Shown here: one piece after another, positions 51,445 to 60,183 of the stretch
Position numbering within the stretch: the first letter of the stretch is position 1
Layout of the letters: the number at the start of each line of letters is the position of its first letter
Translations under genes and position numbers: made by a program
DNA from: Williamsia muralis NBRC 105860
GTDB lineage: Bacteria; Actinomycetota; Actinomycetes; Mycobacteriales; Mycobacteriaceae
NCBI RefSeq assembly: GCF_001598915.1
Contig: NZ_BDAP01000004.1
Coordinates: 310,001-374,000 of the forward strand
Reading direction: 5' to 3'
DNA length: 64,000 nucleotides
Notes under the pieces: model-generated
Database searches by the model: none
What the model was told of the DNA's origin: nothing
Seen by the model: only the letters and a program-made list of their open reading frames with translations

Positions 51445-52059
51445 TCAGCTGCCCAGGACCGCAGCGGTGACTGCGCCCTGAAGGATCTGTTCGAACACGT
51501 CGTCGGCGTTGCCCACGACATCGAAGAACCCGGACAGCTGCAGTGAGACGAACCCGTTGATCGCGGCGAACAGCGCGAGCTGGGTCTGCAGCACCCGGTC
51601 TTCGGGCACGCCGGCGGTCCGAATCATCACCGCGAGGGCCTCCCCCGCCTCCGCGCTGGCGGCACGAAATGCAGGCAGGTCGATGGGAACTCGCAACAGC
51701 GATCGGCATCGATGGGGCCAGCGCTCGCCGTAGTCGACGAACACCCTGGCCAGGACCCGCAGACCGTCCACCCCGGTACGCCCCATGGCGGCCCTGCGCG
51801 CGAGATCGCCGAGTTCACGCATCGCGTGGAGTTGTAGTTCGCTGCGCAGTTCTTCGAGGCTGTGGACGTGGTTGTAGAGCGAGGACACCCGCACCTGCAA
51901 TCGGGAGGCCAGCGCCGTCATCGTCAAGGCCTCGGTACCCAGCTCGTCGACGAGCGCCTGCGCCTCGGAGATCACGCTCTCGCGTGTCATCCGACTGCGG
52001 CGCGCGGCCCGCACCTCGGACGCCGCGGCACGCGTGGACGAAGGGTGGTCAATGGACAC
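51445..52059 (-). CDS. TetR-family transcriptional regulator
   Basis: A 204-residue TetR with a WHG-type C-terminal half (RVFVDYGERWPHRCRSLLRV; FAAINGFVSLQLSGFF). The helix-turn-helix region is ALVDELGTEALTMTALASRL, then QVRVSSLYNHVHSLEELRSE. It lies upstream of the WS/DGAT operon in the same direction and 251 bases from the divergent AveC-like gene, so it could control either. Shared AAACGAA half-sites favour the WS/DGAT genes and itself. The ATG at 52059 is the first start in the frame. Confidence 0.88.
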   Translation of the reverse strand: MSIDHPSSTRAAASEVRAARRSRMTRESVISEAQALVDELGTEALTMTALASRLQVRVSSLYNHVHSLEELRSELQLHAMRELGDLARRAAMGRTGVDGLRVLARVFVDYGERWPHRCRSLLRVPIDLPAFRAASAEAGEALAVMIRTAGVPEDRVLQTQLALFAAINGFVSLQLSGFFDVVGNADDVFEQILQGAVTAAVLGS

Positions 52060-52084
52060 TGAGGACTCCTAGCGACTAAAGAGA

Positions 52085-52091
52085 TTCGTTT
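52085..52091. promoter_or_regulatory. Operator half-site upstream of the TetR gene
   Basis: TTCGTTT on the plus strand (AAACGAA on the minus) sits 26 bases ahead of the TetR start. It repeats the half-site of the palindrome at 51266-51284. The matching half (TTAGTCG on the minus strand) is degenerate, so binding would be weaker. Confidence 0.4.
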
Positions 52092-52196
52092 ACAGACGCT
52101 ACTCCTTCGTACTGAGACGAGGGAAGTCGCCAACCGCCAGGAGCCCGCGAGTGTTGACACCTCAGATGACCCTGTGACTGAATGAAACCGGAAAAT

Positions 52197-52212
52197 GTGA
52201 CGTACGTCTCAC
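52197..52212. promoter_or_regulatory. Palindrome in the AveC-like gene promoter region
   Basis: GTGACGTACGTCTCAC contains the perfect 10-bp palindrome GACGTACGTC (52199-52208). A -35-like TTGACA lies 40 bases upstream near 52154. The site is about 100 bases ahead of the chosen AveC-like start, inside the probable leader or promoter. The binding regulator is unknown. Confidence 0.4.
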
Positions 52213-52310
52213 TTGTTTGCACTATGACACCACCACTCCTGGCCACCATCGACAGCCCATCCACGCGTCCACCACGAGAGGTGGCCGAACTGCAGGACGG
52301 AAGAGCACTC

Positions 52311-53267
52311 ATGTCCGGACCCCCGATCACGTCAGACACGGTGTCGACGCATCCAGACCGCACGAAAGGTCCACTGCGACCGTCGAAGACGGCGCTGATC
52401 CTCGCCGCCGTCGGACTGTTCTTCGTCGCGATCCAGGTCTACGGCTACATCGCCTGGCTTCTCGCCGATCCGGCGAAACAGCCAGAAGGCAACGATCCGG
52501 TGCCGGCCTCGGTGATGGCGAATGTCGATCGCGCGGAAGCGATCCTGATCATCCTGACTGTTGTCTGGATTGCGGTTTTGGTCTTTTCCTGCTGGCGCGC
52601 AAAGGGACTCACGTGGCCGCTGCTGCTGACCTTCGCGTGGTCGGCGGTCTACTGGCAGGAACCCCTCGTCAACGCGCTGGACCACAACTTCACCTACAAC
52701 GCCCATCTTCGCGATCGGGGCGACTGGGTGAGTCACCTGCCGTTTTCCCCCGTCGACGGGCCCACCCTCTCGCAGCCACTGTTCGAGGCCCTGGTGTTCT
52801 TCGCCCTGCTGCCCATCTTCGGTCTGCTCAGCTACGCCATCCTGCGAGGACTTCACCGCGTCGGTCTCCACTCACCACTTCTGCTGGTGCTGTCGGTGTG
52901 GCTCATCTTCGTCGTCCTGGACGCCGCTTTCGAGATGGCCGGGATCGCACAGGGCCTGCTCGTGTGGAACCGGGTGGCCGACAACCTCGCGATCAGCGCG
53001 GGTACGGCAGATCAGTGGCCGGTGTACGAGGGCATCATGCTCGGCTTCCTGTGGGCGCTACCGGGCATGCTCATGTTCTTTCGCGGGGGCCACCGCTTCA
53101 GTGTTCTCGATCCCGGAATCGACGTGTTGCCGGGCGCCCTGCCCGTCGTCGTGCGACTGCTCGCCCTCGCGGGTCTTCTCAACGTGGCGTTCCTCGCGTA
53201 CAACATCGCTCTGATGGTGTTGTCAGGGTCGACGGTCGCACCCGCGCCGAGCTGGTTGTCGCCGTGA
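52311..53267 (+). CDS. Polytopic membrane protein, AveC-like spirocyclase family (tentative)
   Basis: About 318 residues with six or seven hydrophobic segments: ALILAAVGLFFVAIQVYGYI, ILIILTVVWIAVLVFSCW, LVFFALLPIFGLLSYAIL, LLVLSVWLIFVVLDAAF, IMLGFLWALPGMLMFF and a final one near LLALAGLLNVAFLAYNIAL. The pattern and the motif YWQEPLVNALDHNFTYNAH resemble the AveC family, whose founder forms the spiroketal of avermectin. Mycolata carry homologues of unknown role. The ATG at 52311 has GGAAG about ten bases upstream; earlier in-frame ATGs lack one. Its stop overlaps the molybdoenzyme start (GTGA), so the two are coupled. Confidence 0.6.
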   Translation: MSGPPITSDTVSTHPDRTKGPLRPSKTALILAAVGLFFVAIQVYGYIAWLLADPAKQPEGNDPVPASVMANVDRAEAILIILTVVWIAVLVFSCWRAKGLTWPLLLTFAWSAVYWQEPLVNALDHNFTYNAHLRDRGDWVSHLPFSPVDGPTLSQPLFEALVFFALLPIFGLLSYAILRGLHRVGLHSPLLLVLSVWLIFVVLDAAFEMAGIAQGLLVWNRVADNLAISAGTADQWPVYEGIMLGFLWALPGMLMFFRGGHRFSVLDPGIDVLPGALPVVVRLLALAGLLNVAFLAYNIALMVLSGSTVAPAPSWLSP

Positions 53268-55471
53268 CCGCGCCCGTGGACAAGACAACGTTCTGCCGCA
53301 TCTGCGAACCGATGTGCGGCATGATCGCCACCGTTTCGGACGGCCGCCTGCTCCGCTTGAGACCTGATCCAGCACATCCGCTGAGTGAGGGATACGCCTG
53401 TCCAAAAGGCATCGCGTTCAGCGACATCGTCAACGACGACGATCGGGTTCTGCATCCGTTGCGCCGCCGGCCCGACGGTGGATTCGATCGGGTGTCGTGG
53501 GACTCGGCGATGTCGGAGATCATCGCCCGACTGCGCAAGGTGTACACCGAGCACGGTGGCGAGTCGATCGGCGGCTACCTCGGCAATCCATCGGTCTTCA
53601 ACACCGGACTGATGATCTGGAGCGGACTGTTCTTCCAGATGCTCGGCAGCCCACACATCTACAGCTCCAATTCCCAGGACGCCAACAACCGTTACGCTGC
53701 AAGCCATTTCCTCTACGGCAACGCCCTCGCCGTACCCATCCCCGACATCGAGAGGGTGGAACTGCTCGTTGTGGTCGGGGCAAATCCGGTCGTGTCCCAC
53801 GGCAGTTTGATGAGCACTCCTCGGGTTCGGGACAAGTTGGTCGGCATCCGCCGACGAGGCGGACGGGTGGTGGTGATCGACCCGAGGCGCACCGAGACGG
53901 CCCGTGAGTTCGACTGGATGCCCATCCGCCCGGACACCGATGCCCTGCTGATGCTCTCGCTCATCAACGTCATGTTCGCCGAGGGGCTCGTCGACCTCCG
54001 AGCAGTCGCCGCGAAGGCGACGGGCGTTGCCGCCATCGAGAAGCTCAGTGCCCCTTATCCACCCGAGGCGACCGAGGAGCGAACGGGGGTACCGGCAGCG
54101 ACAGCGCGCAAGCTCGCGCGCGATCTGGCCGGCACGTCTCGCGCAGCCGTCTACGGACGCGTCGGCACGTGTCTGGGCCGCAACGGTACGTTGACCACCG
54201 CCTTGCTCGACATCGTCAATCTGCTTGCGGGCAATCTCGACTCGGTCGGCGGCTCGATGTTCGGCACGATGGGCTTTCCAGCAGAGCGCGCGATCGCGCG
54301 TGCGATGCAGCGGTCGGGCGGATTCGGCTGGGGCGCACGTACCAGCCGCATCGGCGGCTTCCCTCAGGTGGCCGGGCAGGCACCGGCGTCGTTGATGGCC
54401 AAGGAGATCACCACACCCGGGCCCGGACAGCTGCGGGCGCTCTTCCTCTGCGCGGGCAATCCCGTGCTGTCGGTTCCCAATGGCGCCGAACTCGCCAAAG
54501 CGCTCGGGCAGACGGATCTCTGCGTGTCCTTCGACCTCTACCGCAACGAGACCAATGCCAACGCCGACTTCATCCTCCCGGCTCCGAGTATGTACGAACG
54601 TCCCGATCACGTGCTGATGTTCCAGTCGCTCTACACCACACCCTTCAAACAGGCCACGGATCCGGTCATCGCGCCGATGGGTGAGAGCCGCGCCGAGTGG
54701 CAGGTGTTCAACGAACTCGCCGGCGGCCTTGCGGACCTGTCGCCCAAGATGCGTGCAATGGCGTTCGTGGACAGAGTCTCTCGGAGGCTGGGGCGGCCGG
54801 TAGATCCGCAGAGGGTGATCGACGGCCTCATCAGGATGGGTCAGGGCGGCGATCGTTTCGGCATTCGTCGGCGGGGCCTGAATCTGGCGCGGCTGCGAGC
54901 TGAGCCGAGCGGTGTCGTGGTCGCCGAGCACCTCCGTCCGGGCCGGCTGCGCACCGTGGTCACCCACCGTGGTCGCAAGGTGAAACTGGATGCACCGGAA
55001 CTCGTCGAGGAGTGTGGGCGCCTCGACCTCGACGAGCCCGCGGGCCTGCCACTGCTTCTGATCGGGATGCGTGAGGTCCGCTCGGAGAACACGTGGCAGC
55101 ACAATTCACCGATGCTCCTGCGCGGTGGGCGAAGCCACACCGCGCGTATGCATCCTGACGACGCCGATGCCCGCGGGGTCACGGACGGTGACATCGTGTC
55201 GGTGCGGTCGGCGCACGGCGAGATAGTCCTGCCGATCACCGTCACGGCGGACATCTCACCCGGCGTCGTCGCCATCCCGCATGGCTGGGGTCACAACGGT
55301 TCCGGCGGCTGGACACGCGCAAATGACGCCGCCCGTGCCGATTCGGGCAGCGGGGGCGCCAACGTCAATCAGCTGATCTCCAGCGACCCGGCCGATCTCG
55401 AGCGGCTCGCGGGGATGGCACGGATGAACGGGGTTCCCATCGAGGTGATCGCCCATGCCCGACCGAGCTGA
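53264..55471 (+). CDS. Molybdopterin-dependent oxidoreductase, DMSO reductase family
   Basis: A 735-residue catalytic subunit. The N-terminal 4Fe-4S ligands are Cys11, Cys14, Cys18 and Cys46 (CRICEPMC, then ACPKG). RRGGRVVVIDPRRTETA and GHNGSGGW belong to the molybdopterin-guanine-dinucleotide domains. Around the expected metal-ligand site the sequence reads IYSSNSQDANNRYAAS, with neither Cys nor selenocysteine, so Asp or Ser would coordinate molybdenum. No Tat signal is visible, so it is likely cytoplasmic. The GTG at 53264 overlaps the AveC-like stop. The last 17 bases overlap the next molybdoenzyme gene. No electron-transfer subunit is adjacent; the substrate is unknown. Confidence 0.9.
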   Translation: MTAPVDKTTFCRICEPMCGMIATVSDGRLLRLRPDPAHPLSEGYACPKGIAFSDIVNDDDRVLHPLRRRPDGGFDRVSWDSAMSEIIARLRKVYTEHGGESIGGYLGNPSVFNTGLMIWSGLFFQMLGSPHIYSSNSQDANNRYAASHFLYGNALAVPIPDIERVELLVVVGANPVVSHGSLMSTPRVRDKLVGIRRRGGRVVVIDPRRTETAREFDWMPIRPDTDALLMLSLINVMFAEGLVDLRAVAAKATGVAAIEKLSAPYPPEATEERTGVPAATARKLARDLAGTSRAAVYGRVGTCLGRNGTLTTALLDIVNLLAGNLDSVGGSMFGTMGFPAERAIARAMQRSGGFGWGARTSRIGGFPQVAGQAPASLMAKEITTPGPGQLRALFLCAGNPVLSVPNGAELAKALGQTDLCVSFDLYRNETNANADFILPAPSMYERPDHVLMFQSLYTTPFKQATDPVIAPMGESRAEWQVFNELAGGLADLSPKMRAMAFVDRVSRRLGRPVDPQRVIDGLIRMGQGGDRFGIRRRGLNLARLRAEPSGVVVAEHLRPGRLRTVVTHRGRKVKLDAPELVEECGRLDLDEPAGLPLLLIGMREVRSENTWQHNSPMLLRGGRSHTARMHPDDADARGVTDGDIVSVRSAHGEIVLPITVTADISPGVVAIPHGWGHNGSGGWTRANDAARADSGSGGANVNQLISSDPADLERLAGMARMNGVPIEVIAHARPS

Positions 55472-57779
55472 GCCGAGCAACCCGAACCTCATGCTGGGTC
55501 CGGCCGATCATTCGGTGACCTGCCCACTGTGCGAGGCGATGTGCGGTCTTCGTGTCCACACCGAGGGCAACACCGTCACATCGATCCGCGGCGACCGCGA
55601 CGACGTGTGGTCGCGCGGGCACCTGTGTCCCAAGGGCACCGTCCTCGGACACCTGCACGACGACCCGGACCGTCTTCGCGAGCCCATGGTCAAACGCGCG
55701 AACGGCGAGCACGTCCCGGTGTCCTGGGACGACGCGTACGAGGAGGCCGAGCGGGTGTTACGACCGGTCCTCGAGCGTCACGGAGCGCGGGCCCTGACCG
55801 TCTACGTGGGAAACCCGGTGGCGCACAATGTATCGCTGAGCTCCTACATCGGCGGTCTGATCGGGATGGGTCAGGCGGCGGGGATGCAGACCTACTACTC
55901 CCCTGGCACGGTTGATCAGTGGCCACTCAACGTGGTCGGTGCGCTGCTGTTCGGTGGTATGTGGAACGCACCGATCCCAGACCTGGACCGCACGGATCAT
56001 CTGGTGGTGCTGGGCGCCAATCCCGCTGCGTCACAGGGTTCGATGCTCTCAACACCGGATGTGATGGGCAAGATCCGCGACATCTCGCGCCGGGGCGGTC
56101 GGGTCGTGGTCATCGATCCCAGACGCACCCGCACCGCGCAGGGTGCCGACGAATGGGTACCCATCCGTCCCGGCACCGACGCCCTGCTGTTGTTCGCGAT
56201 CTTGCACACCCTCGCCTCGAACGGCTGGGTGAGGCGGCCGCAACACCTTCAGGGCCGGGTCACCGGACTCGACGACGCGATAGCCATGGCAGCGCCGTTC
56301 ACACCCGAACGCGTGGCACCGGTATGCGGCGTCACCGCCGTCTCGATCCGTCGACTCACCGCCGGGCTCGCTCATGCCGGAAACCCTGTCCTGTACAGCC
56401 GGATCGGTTCGTGCACGCAGGAATTCGGGTCGTTGGCCACGTGGCTGGTCTTTGTTCTGAACACCGCTCTCGGCGCCATCGACCGTCTCGGGGGCGCACT
56501 CTTTCCGAAACCCGCGGTCTGGTCACCGATGTTCATGAAGCCGCCCGATCAGGATGCACCCGGATGGCAGTTCGGCCGGTATCACAGCCGCGTCCAAGGC
56601 ATCCCCGAAGTGTTCGGCCAGTTCCCGATCAGTGTCCTTGCCGAGGAGATCGACACACCGGGTGACGGGCAGATCCGCGCCTTCATCAGTGTGGCAGGCA
56701 ATCCGGTGATCTCGGCGCCGGGGTCGGCTCGGCTCGACGCCGCTCTCGGCACCATCGACGCCATGGTCTCGGTGGACAACTGGCTGAACGAGACCACCCG
56801 TCACGCCCATGTCATCTTGCCCGGACTGTCTCCGCTTGAACGTTTCCACGCCGACGACCTGTACTGGAACTACGCAACTGCGTCGTGTGTGAAGTGGTCC
56901 GAACCGGTGTTCGCCCCGGACTCGGGCCGGCCCGCCGAGTGGGAGATCCTGCTACGGCTGAGCGGCGCCGTGCTGGGCACCCCGGTCCCCGACGTGGACG
57001 TGGCCGCCATGGACGACCTCTATGTCGGTGGCCTGGTGGCAACCCTGTGCACCAGTCCCGACACGCCTTTGGCCGGCCGCGATGCCACCGCATCGTTTGA
57101 AGCCCTCCGGGGTGTGGGACCCGAACGACTCGTCGATCTGGGAATCAGGCTGGGGCCGTGGGGAGATGATCTCGGTCGGAGACCCGGCGGCCTCACACTC
57201 GACGATGTACGGGACCACCCGAACGGACTCAGGCTCGGCGAACTCGAGGGCGACCGTCTCGACGAGGTTCTGAGCACACCCTCGGGCACCATCGAACTGG
57301 TGCATCCGCACCTGACCGCCGACATCGACCGACTCGAACGGCGGATCGACCGAGAAGCCGACGAGTTGGTGCTCATCAGCCGGCGGCATCTGCGATCCAA
57401 CAACTCGTGGCTGCACAACGTCCCCGCGCTCATGCGCGGCCGCGTCCGCTGCACCGTGTTGGTGCACCCAGCCGATGCTGCACGGCTGGACCTCATCGAC
57501 GGTGCGCCCGCCGAGATCACCACGTCCGCTGGTTCACTCACAGCACCGGTGGAGGTGAGCGACGAGATGATGCCGGGGGTGGTGTGCCTTCCGCACGGTT
57601 GGGGGCACGGCGTGGCCGGCACAAGGCTCGCCACCGCCAACACCCACCCGGGCTCCAACTCGAACCTGCTCAATCCGCCAGAGCTGTTCGACGTTCCGAG
57701 CAACACGCAGGTGGTCAACGGTGTACCGTGCCGGGTCACATCCGCTGTCTCACAGGACCTTCGGTCATCAGGACGGTGA
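55455..57779 (+). CDS. Second molybdopterin-dependent oxidoreductase, DMSO reductase family
   Basis: A 774-residue paralogue of the preceding gene. The 4Fe-4S ligands are Cys23, Cys26, Cys30 and Cys58 (CPLCEAMC, then LCPKG). RRGGRVVVIDPRRTRTA and LPHGWGHGVAG repeat the cofactor-binding motifs. At the metal-ligand region it reads YYSPGTVDQWPLN, whose Asp lines up with the Asp of SQD in the first enzyme. The ATG at 55455 lies inside the end of the first gene. The two could form a heterodimer or act in sequence; both are inferences. The stop overlaps the convergent epimerase gene by 12 bases. Confidence 0.9.
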   Translation: MPDRAEPSNPNLMLGPADHSVTCPLCEAMCGLRVHTEGNTVTSIRGDRDDVWSRGHLCPKGTVLGHLHDDPDRLREPMVKRANGEHVPVSWDDAYEEAERVLRPVLERHGARALTVYVGNPVAHNVSLSSYIGGLIGMGQAAGMQTYYSPGTVDQWPLNVVGALLFGGMWNAPIPDLDRTDHLVVLGANPAASQGSMLSTPDVMGKIRDISRRGGRVVVIDPRRTRTAQGADEWVPIRPGTDALLLFAILHTLASNGWVRRPQHLQGRVTGLDDAIAMAAPFTPERVAPVCGVTAVSIRRLTAGLAHAGNPVLYSRIGSCTQEFGSLATWLVFVLNTALGAIDRLGGALFPKPAVWSPMFMKPPDQDAPGWQFGRYHSRVQGIPEVFGQFPISVLAEEIDTPGDGQIRAFISVAGNPVISAPGSARLDAALGTIDAMVSVDNWLNETTRHAHVILPGLSPLERFHADDLYWNYATASCVKWSEPVFAPDSGRPAEWEILLRLSGAVLGTPVPDVDVAAMDDLYVGGLVATLCTSPDTPLAGRDATASFEALRGVGPERLVDLGIRLGPWGDDLGRRPGGLTLDDVRDHPNGLRLGELEGDRLDEVLSTPSGTIELVHPHLTADIDRLERRIDREADELVLISRRHLRSNNSWLHNVPALMRGRVRCTVLVHPADAARLDLIDGAPAEITTSAGSLTAPVEVSDEMMPGVVCLPHGWGHGVAGTRLATANTHPGSNSNLLNPPELFDVPSNTQVVNGVPCRVTSAVSQDLRSSGR

Positions 57780-58859
57780 GTCGGGCGATGGGTTGCCCCA
57801 CCTGGAGGCGATCGCTCCCCACGGATCGGCGAACCGGCCCGGCGTGTGGCGATACGGCGACTGAGCGCGCAGGTATCTGCGCATCGCCGGGGCGATCACC
57901 CGCAGCGGGTAACGCCTGACACCCACCCGATCGCGGGTCTCGGCGATGAGGTCTGCAAGCGTGTGCCGCTGGAATCCCAGGGCCGCCTGCGCGGAGCTGG
58001 TGTCCATCCAATCCGTGGCGAACCAGTCGCGGTCGCTGTCCGGATTTCCTGGCCTGCCGATGGGGAGTCCGCCGGTGAGACCCATCGCCTCCGAAACGGC
58101 CGGAGCGAGGAAACCCTGTGTGATGCGGTGCGACTCGTCACCGCCGATCAGGTAGATCTCCCTGCTCATCTGGCCGGTGGCGGCTGCGGCGAACGCATGG
58201 GCGACATCGCGCACGTCCACTGTCTGGATGCGGCCGTCCGTGGGCAGCAACCCTTCGAAGTACACCAGATCCTTGTCGATGTCCCAGCGCGGTTCAGCTG
58301 TCATCACCCCGCCCAACCGTAGGATCACCCATTCGAGATGCGAAGCGGTGACGATCTTTTCGGCTTCCGCCTTGTGCGCGCCGTACAGGTCCGACGGTGC
58401 CGGCGCCATGTCCGGGGTGAGGACATCGTCCACGCGGTGTGGGTTCCGCGGCCCGTACACGGCCACGCTCGATGCCTGGATGAACCGCGGCGGGGATGGT
58501 TGGGCAACAGCGGCATCGACCAGGGACTGCGTGGCCGTCACGTTGACCTTGCGGGCGAGGTCAGGGCGCGCGTAGCAAGCGGGCGGGATGACTGCGGCCA
58601 AGTGCACGATGACCGTCGGACGAACCGCGGACACAAGCGCATTCAGCTCGGCGGGATCGGTCAGGTCGGCCCATCTGACGTCGAGCCCGTTCCTGCCGGC
58701 GAGCCCGTTGCTGCCTTTGAGCCGAGCGGCCTTCTTGTGATTGGGCTCGATGTCGAGGTCGGTGGCCACCACATCGTGGCCACCGGCCAGCAGGGCGCGG
58801 ACCAACTCGGCACCCACCAGGCCGAAAGCTCCTGTGACGAGTATGCGATCAGTTGACAT
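57768..58859 (-). CDS. NAD-dependent epimerase/dehydratase family protein
   Basis: A 363-residue extended SDR. The cofactor loop is TGAFGLVGAELV, VVATDLDIEP suggests NAD, VNVTATQSLVDAA follows, and SDLYGAHKAEAE gives the YxxxK pair. These enzymes act on nucleotide sugars or, in the 3-beta-hydroxysteroid dehydrogenase group, on steroids. A 3-beta-HSD-like role is conceivable because its promoter shares a motif with the CYP123/ALDH locus. The ATG at 58859 follows AAGGTG; an upstream frame extension of 52 codons is not used. Confidence 0.85.
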   Translation of the reverse strand: MSTDRILVTGAFGLVGAELVRALLAGGHDVVATDLDIEPNHKKAARLKGSNGLAGRNGLDVRWADLTDPAELNALVSAVRPTVIVHLAAVIPPACYARPDLARKVNVTATQSLVDAAVAQPSPPRFIQASSVAVYGPRNPHRVDDVLTPDMAPAPSDLYGAHKAEAEKIVTASHLEWVILRLGGVMTAEPRWDIDKDLVYFEGLLPTDGRIQTVDVRDVAHAFAAAATGQMSREIYLIGGDESHRITQGFLAPAVSEAMGLTGGLPIGRPGNPDSDRDWFATDWMDTSSAQAALGFQRHTLADLIAETRDRVGVRRYPLRVIAPAMRRYLRAQSPYRHTPGRFADPWGAIASRWGNPSPDSPS

Positions 58860-58921
58860 CGACACACCTTTATCGCGGACTCGCGGGGCAGTTCCCCGCC
58901 GGACTCCGACCATTAGAACAT

Positions 58922-58941
58922 ACAGGTGTCTGGACATGAGT
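58922..58941. promoter_or_regulatory. Putative operator of the epimerase/amidohydrolase divergent promoter
   Basis: ACAGGTGTCTGGACATGAGT on the plus strand matches the minus-strand site at 35312-35331 in 17 of 20 bases. It sits in the 122-base gap between two divergent genes, 63 bases from the epimerase start and 41 from the amidohydrolase start. It includes TGGAC-ATGA-GTCCA as an inverted repeat. Confidence 0.65.
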
Positions 58942-58981
58942 CCATCGAGCCGATGTCGACCACGGCCGCGCGGTCGGTAGC

Positions 58982-59890
58982 GTGGGCGAGGTGTGCGAGC
59001 CTTCTCCCTCGTCACCGGCCGAGGTGCACGCCGTTCGCAGGATCTGGAGCGACCTGGACCTCCCCGGAATGATCGACGTCCACACCCATTTCATGCCGAA
59101 GTCGGTGATGGACAAGGTCTGGGCCTATTTCGACGCCGCCGGCCCGCTCGTCGGAAGGCAGTGGCCGATCACCTACCGCACCGACGAACAACAGCGAGTA
59201 CAGACACTGCGCGATTTCGGGGTCACGACGTTCACGTCGATGATCTACCCGCACAAACCCGACATGGCCGCCTGGCTCAACAGCTGGGCCGCGGAGTTCG
59301 CGTCACACACCCCCGACTGTCTGCGAACTGCCACGTTCTACCCGGAGCCCTCTGCGCCGGCATACGTCGCCGCAGCGATCGAATCGGGCACATCGGTGTT
59401 CAAATCGCATATCCAGGTCGGCGACTACAGTCCGCTCGACCCACTGCTCGATCGGGTGTGGGGTGCCATCGCCGATGCGGGGACACCGGTTGTCATCCAT
59501 TGCGGATCAGGCCCGGCGCCGGGAACCTTCACCGGCCCGGAGCCCATCGCCGAACTGTTGCAGCGGTTTCCGACGCTGACGTTGATCATCGCGCACATGG
59601 GCATGCCGGAGTACGCGGACTTCCTCGATATCGCGAGCCGCCACGAACGGATTCATCTCGACACGACGATGGCATTCACCGACTTCGCCGAAAAGATGGC
59701 ACCGTTTCCCGACGACCGCAGGGCACAGCTGGCCGATCTGGGCCACCGCGTCCTGTGGGGCAGCGACTTCCCCAACATCCCCTACGGCTACGCAACGGCA
59801 CTTCGTGCGGTCACCCGACTCGACATGGGCGACGAGTGGTTACGCCGGGTGCTGCACCACAACGCGTCGGAGTTGTTCGGACTCGACTAG
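58982..59890 (+). CDS. Amidohydrolase-2 family metal-dependent hydrolase or decarboxylase
   Basis: A 302-residue TIM-barrel hydrolase. Metal ligands appear in DVHTHFMP, VIHCGSG, IAHMGMPE and WGSDFPNI. The family includes ACMS decarboxylase-type enzymes and ring or lactone hydrolases, so either C-C or C-O cleavage is possible. The start is GTG at 58982 (another at 58991). It diverges from the epimerase, with which it shares a probable operator. Its TAG stop lies in a CTAG shared with the stop of the convergent DUF2277 gene. Confidence 0.87.
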   Translation: MGEVCEPSPSSPAEVHAVRRIWSDLDLPGMIDVHTHFMPKSVMDKVWAYFDAAGPLVGRQWPITYRTDEQQRVQTLRDFGVTTFTSMIYPHKPDMAAWLNSWAAEFASHTPDCLRTATFYPEPSAPAYVAAAIESGTSVFKSHIQVGDYSPLDPLLDRVWGAIADAGTPVVIHCGSGPAPGTFTGPEPIAELLQRFPTLTLIIAHMGMPEYADFLDIASRHERIHLDTTMAFTDFAEKMAPFPDDRRAQLADLGHRVLWGSDFPNIPYGYATALRAVTRLDMGDEWLRRVLHHNASELFGLD

Positions 59891-60168
59891 GCTCCGCGCG
59901 CCGCTCGCGCCGCGATCCGCGCCTGCACCTCGGGACGACGCAGGGGCGGAACGGTTTTGGGGGGCTGCCGTCGGGGCGGCAATGACTGGAGCAACTCCTG
60001 CGTCGCAGCGGTCACCCGCAGGACCGCGAGTTCGAACGCCTGCTGGTTCGCCTCCGACGGCTTCTGCACGCCGCTGACCTTGCGGACGTACTGGCGGGCC
60101 GCGGCCTCGATCTCAACGTCGGTGGCCGGAGGTTCGAGTCCACGAAGCTCAGTTATGTTGCGACACAT
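59887..60168 (-). CDS. DUF2277 family protein
   Basis: A 93-residue protein of unknown function. MCRNITELRGLEPPATDVEI, AAARQYVRKVSGVQKPSEAN and QQAFELAVLRVTAATQELL match the DUF2277 family throughout. The tail is basic and proline-rich. The conserved Cys2 and Arg near the start may be functional. It lies 15 bases after the quinone oxidoreductase-like gene and is probably co-transcribed with it. Confidence 0.88.
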   Translation of the reverse strand: MCRNITELRGLEPPATDVEIEAAARQYVRKVSGVQKPSEANQQAFELAVLRVTAATQELLQSLPPRRQPPKTVPPLRRPEVQARIAARAARGA

Positions 60169-60183
60169 TGTTTTCCACTCCCA

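Noticed and set aside
53012-55102. 696-codon minus-strand open frame opposite the first molybdoenzyme
   Set aside because: A shadow of the plus-strand gene, whose iron-sulfur and cofactor motifs are unmistakable; the antisense product is His/Arg-rich without recognisable domains.
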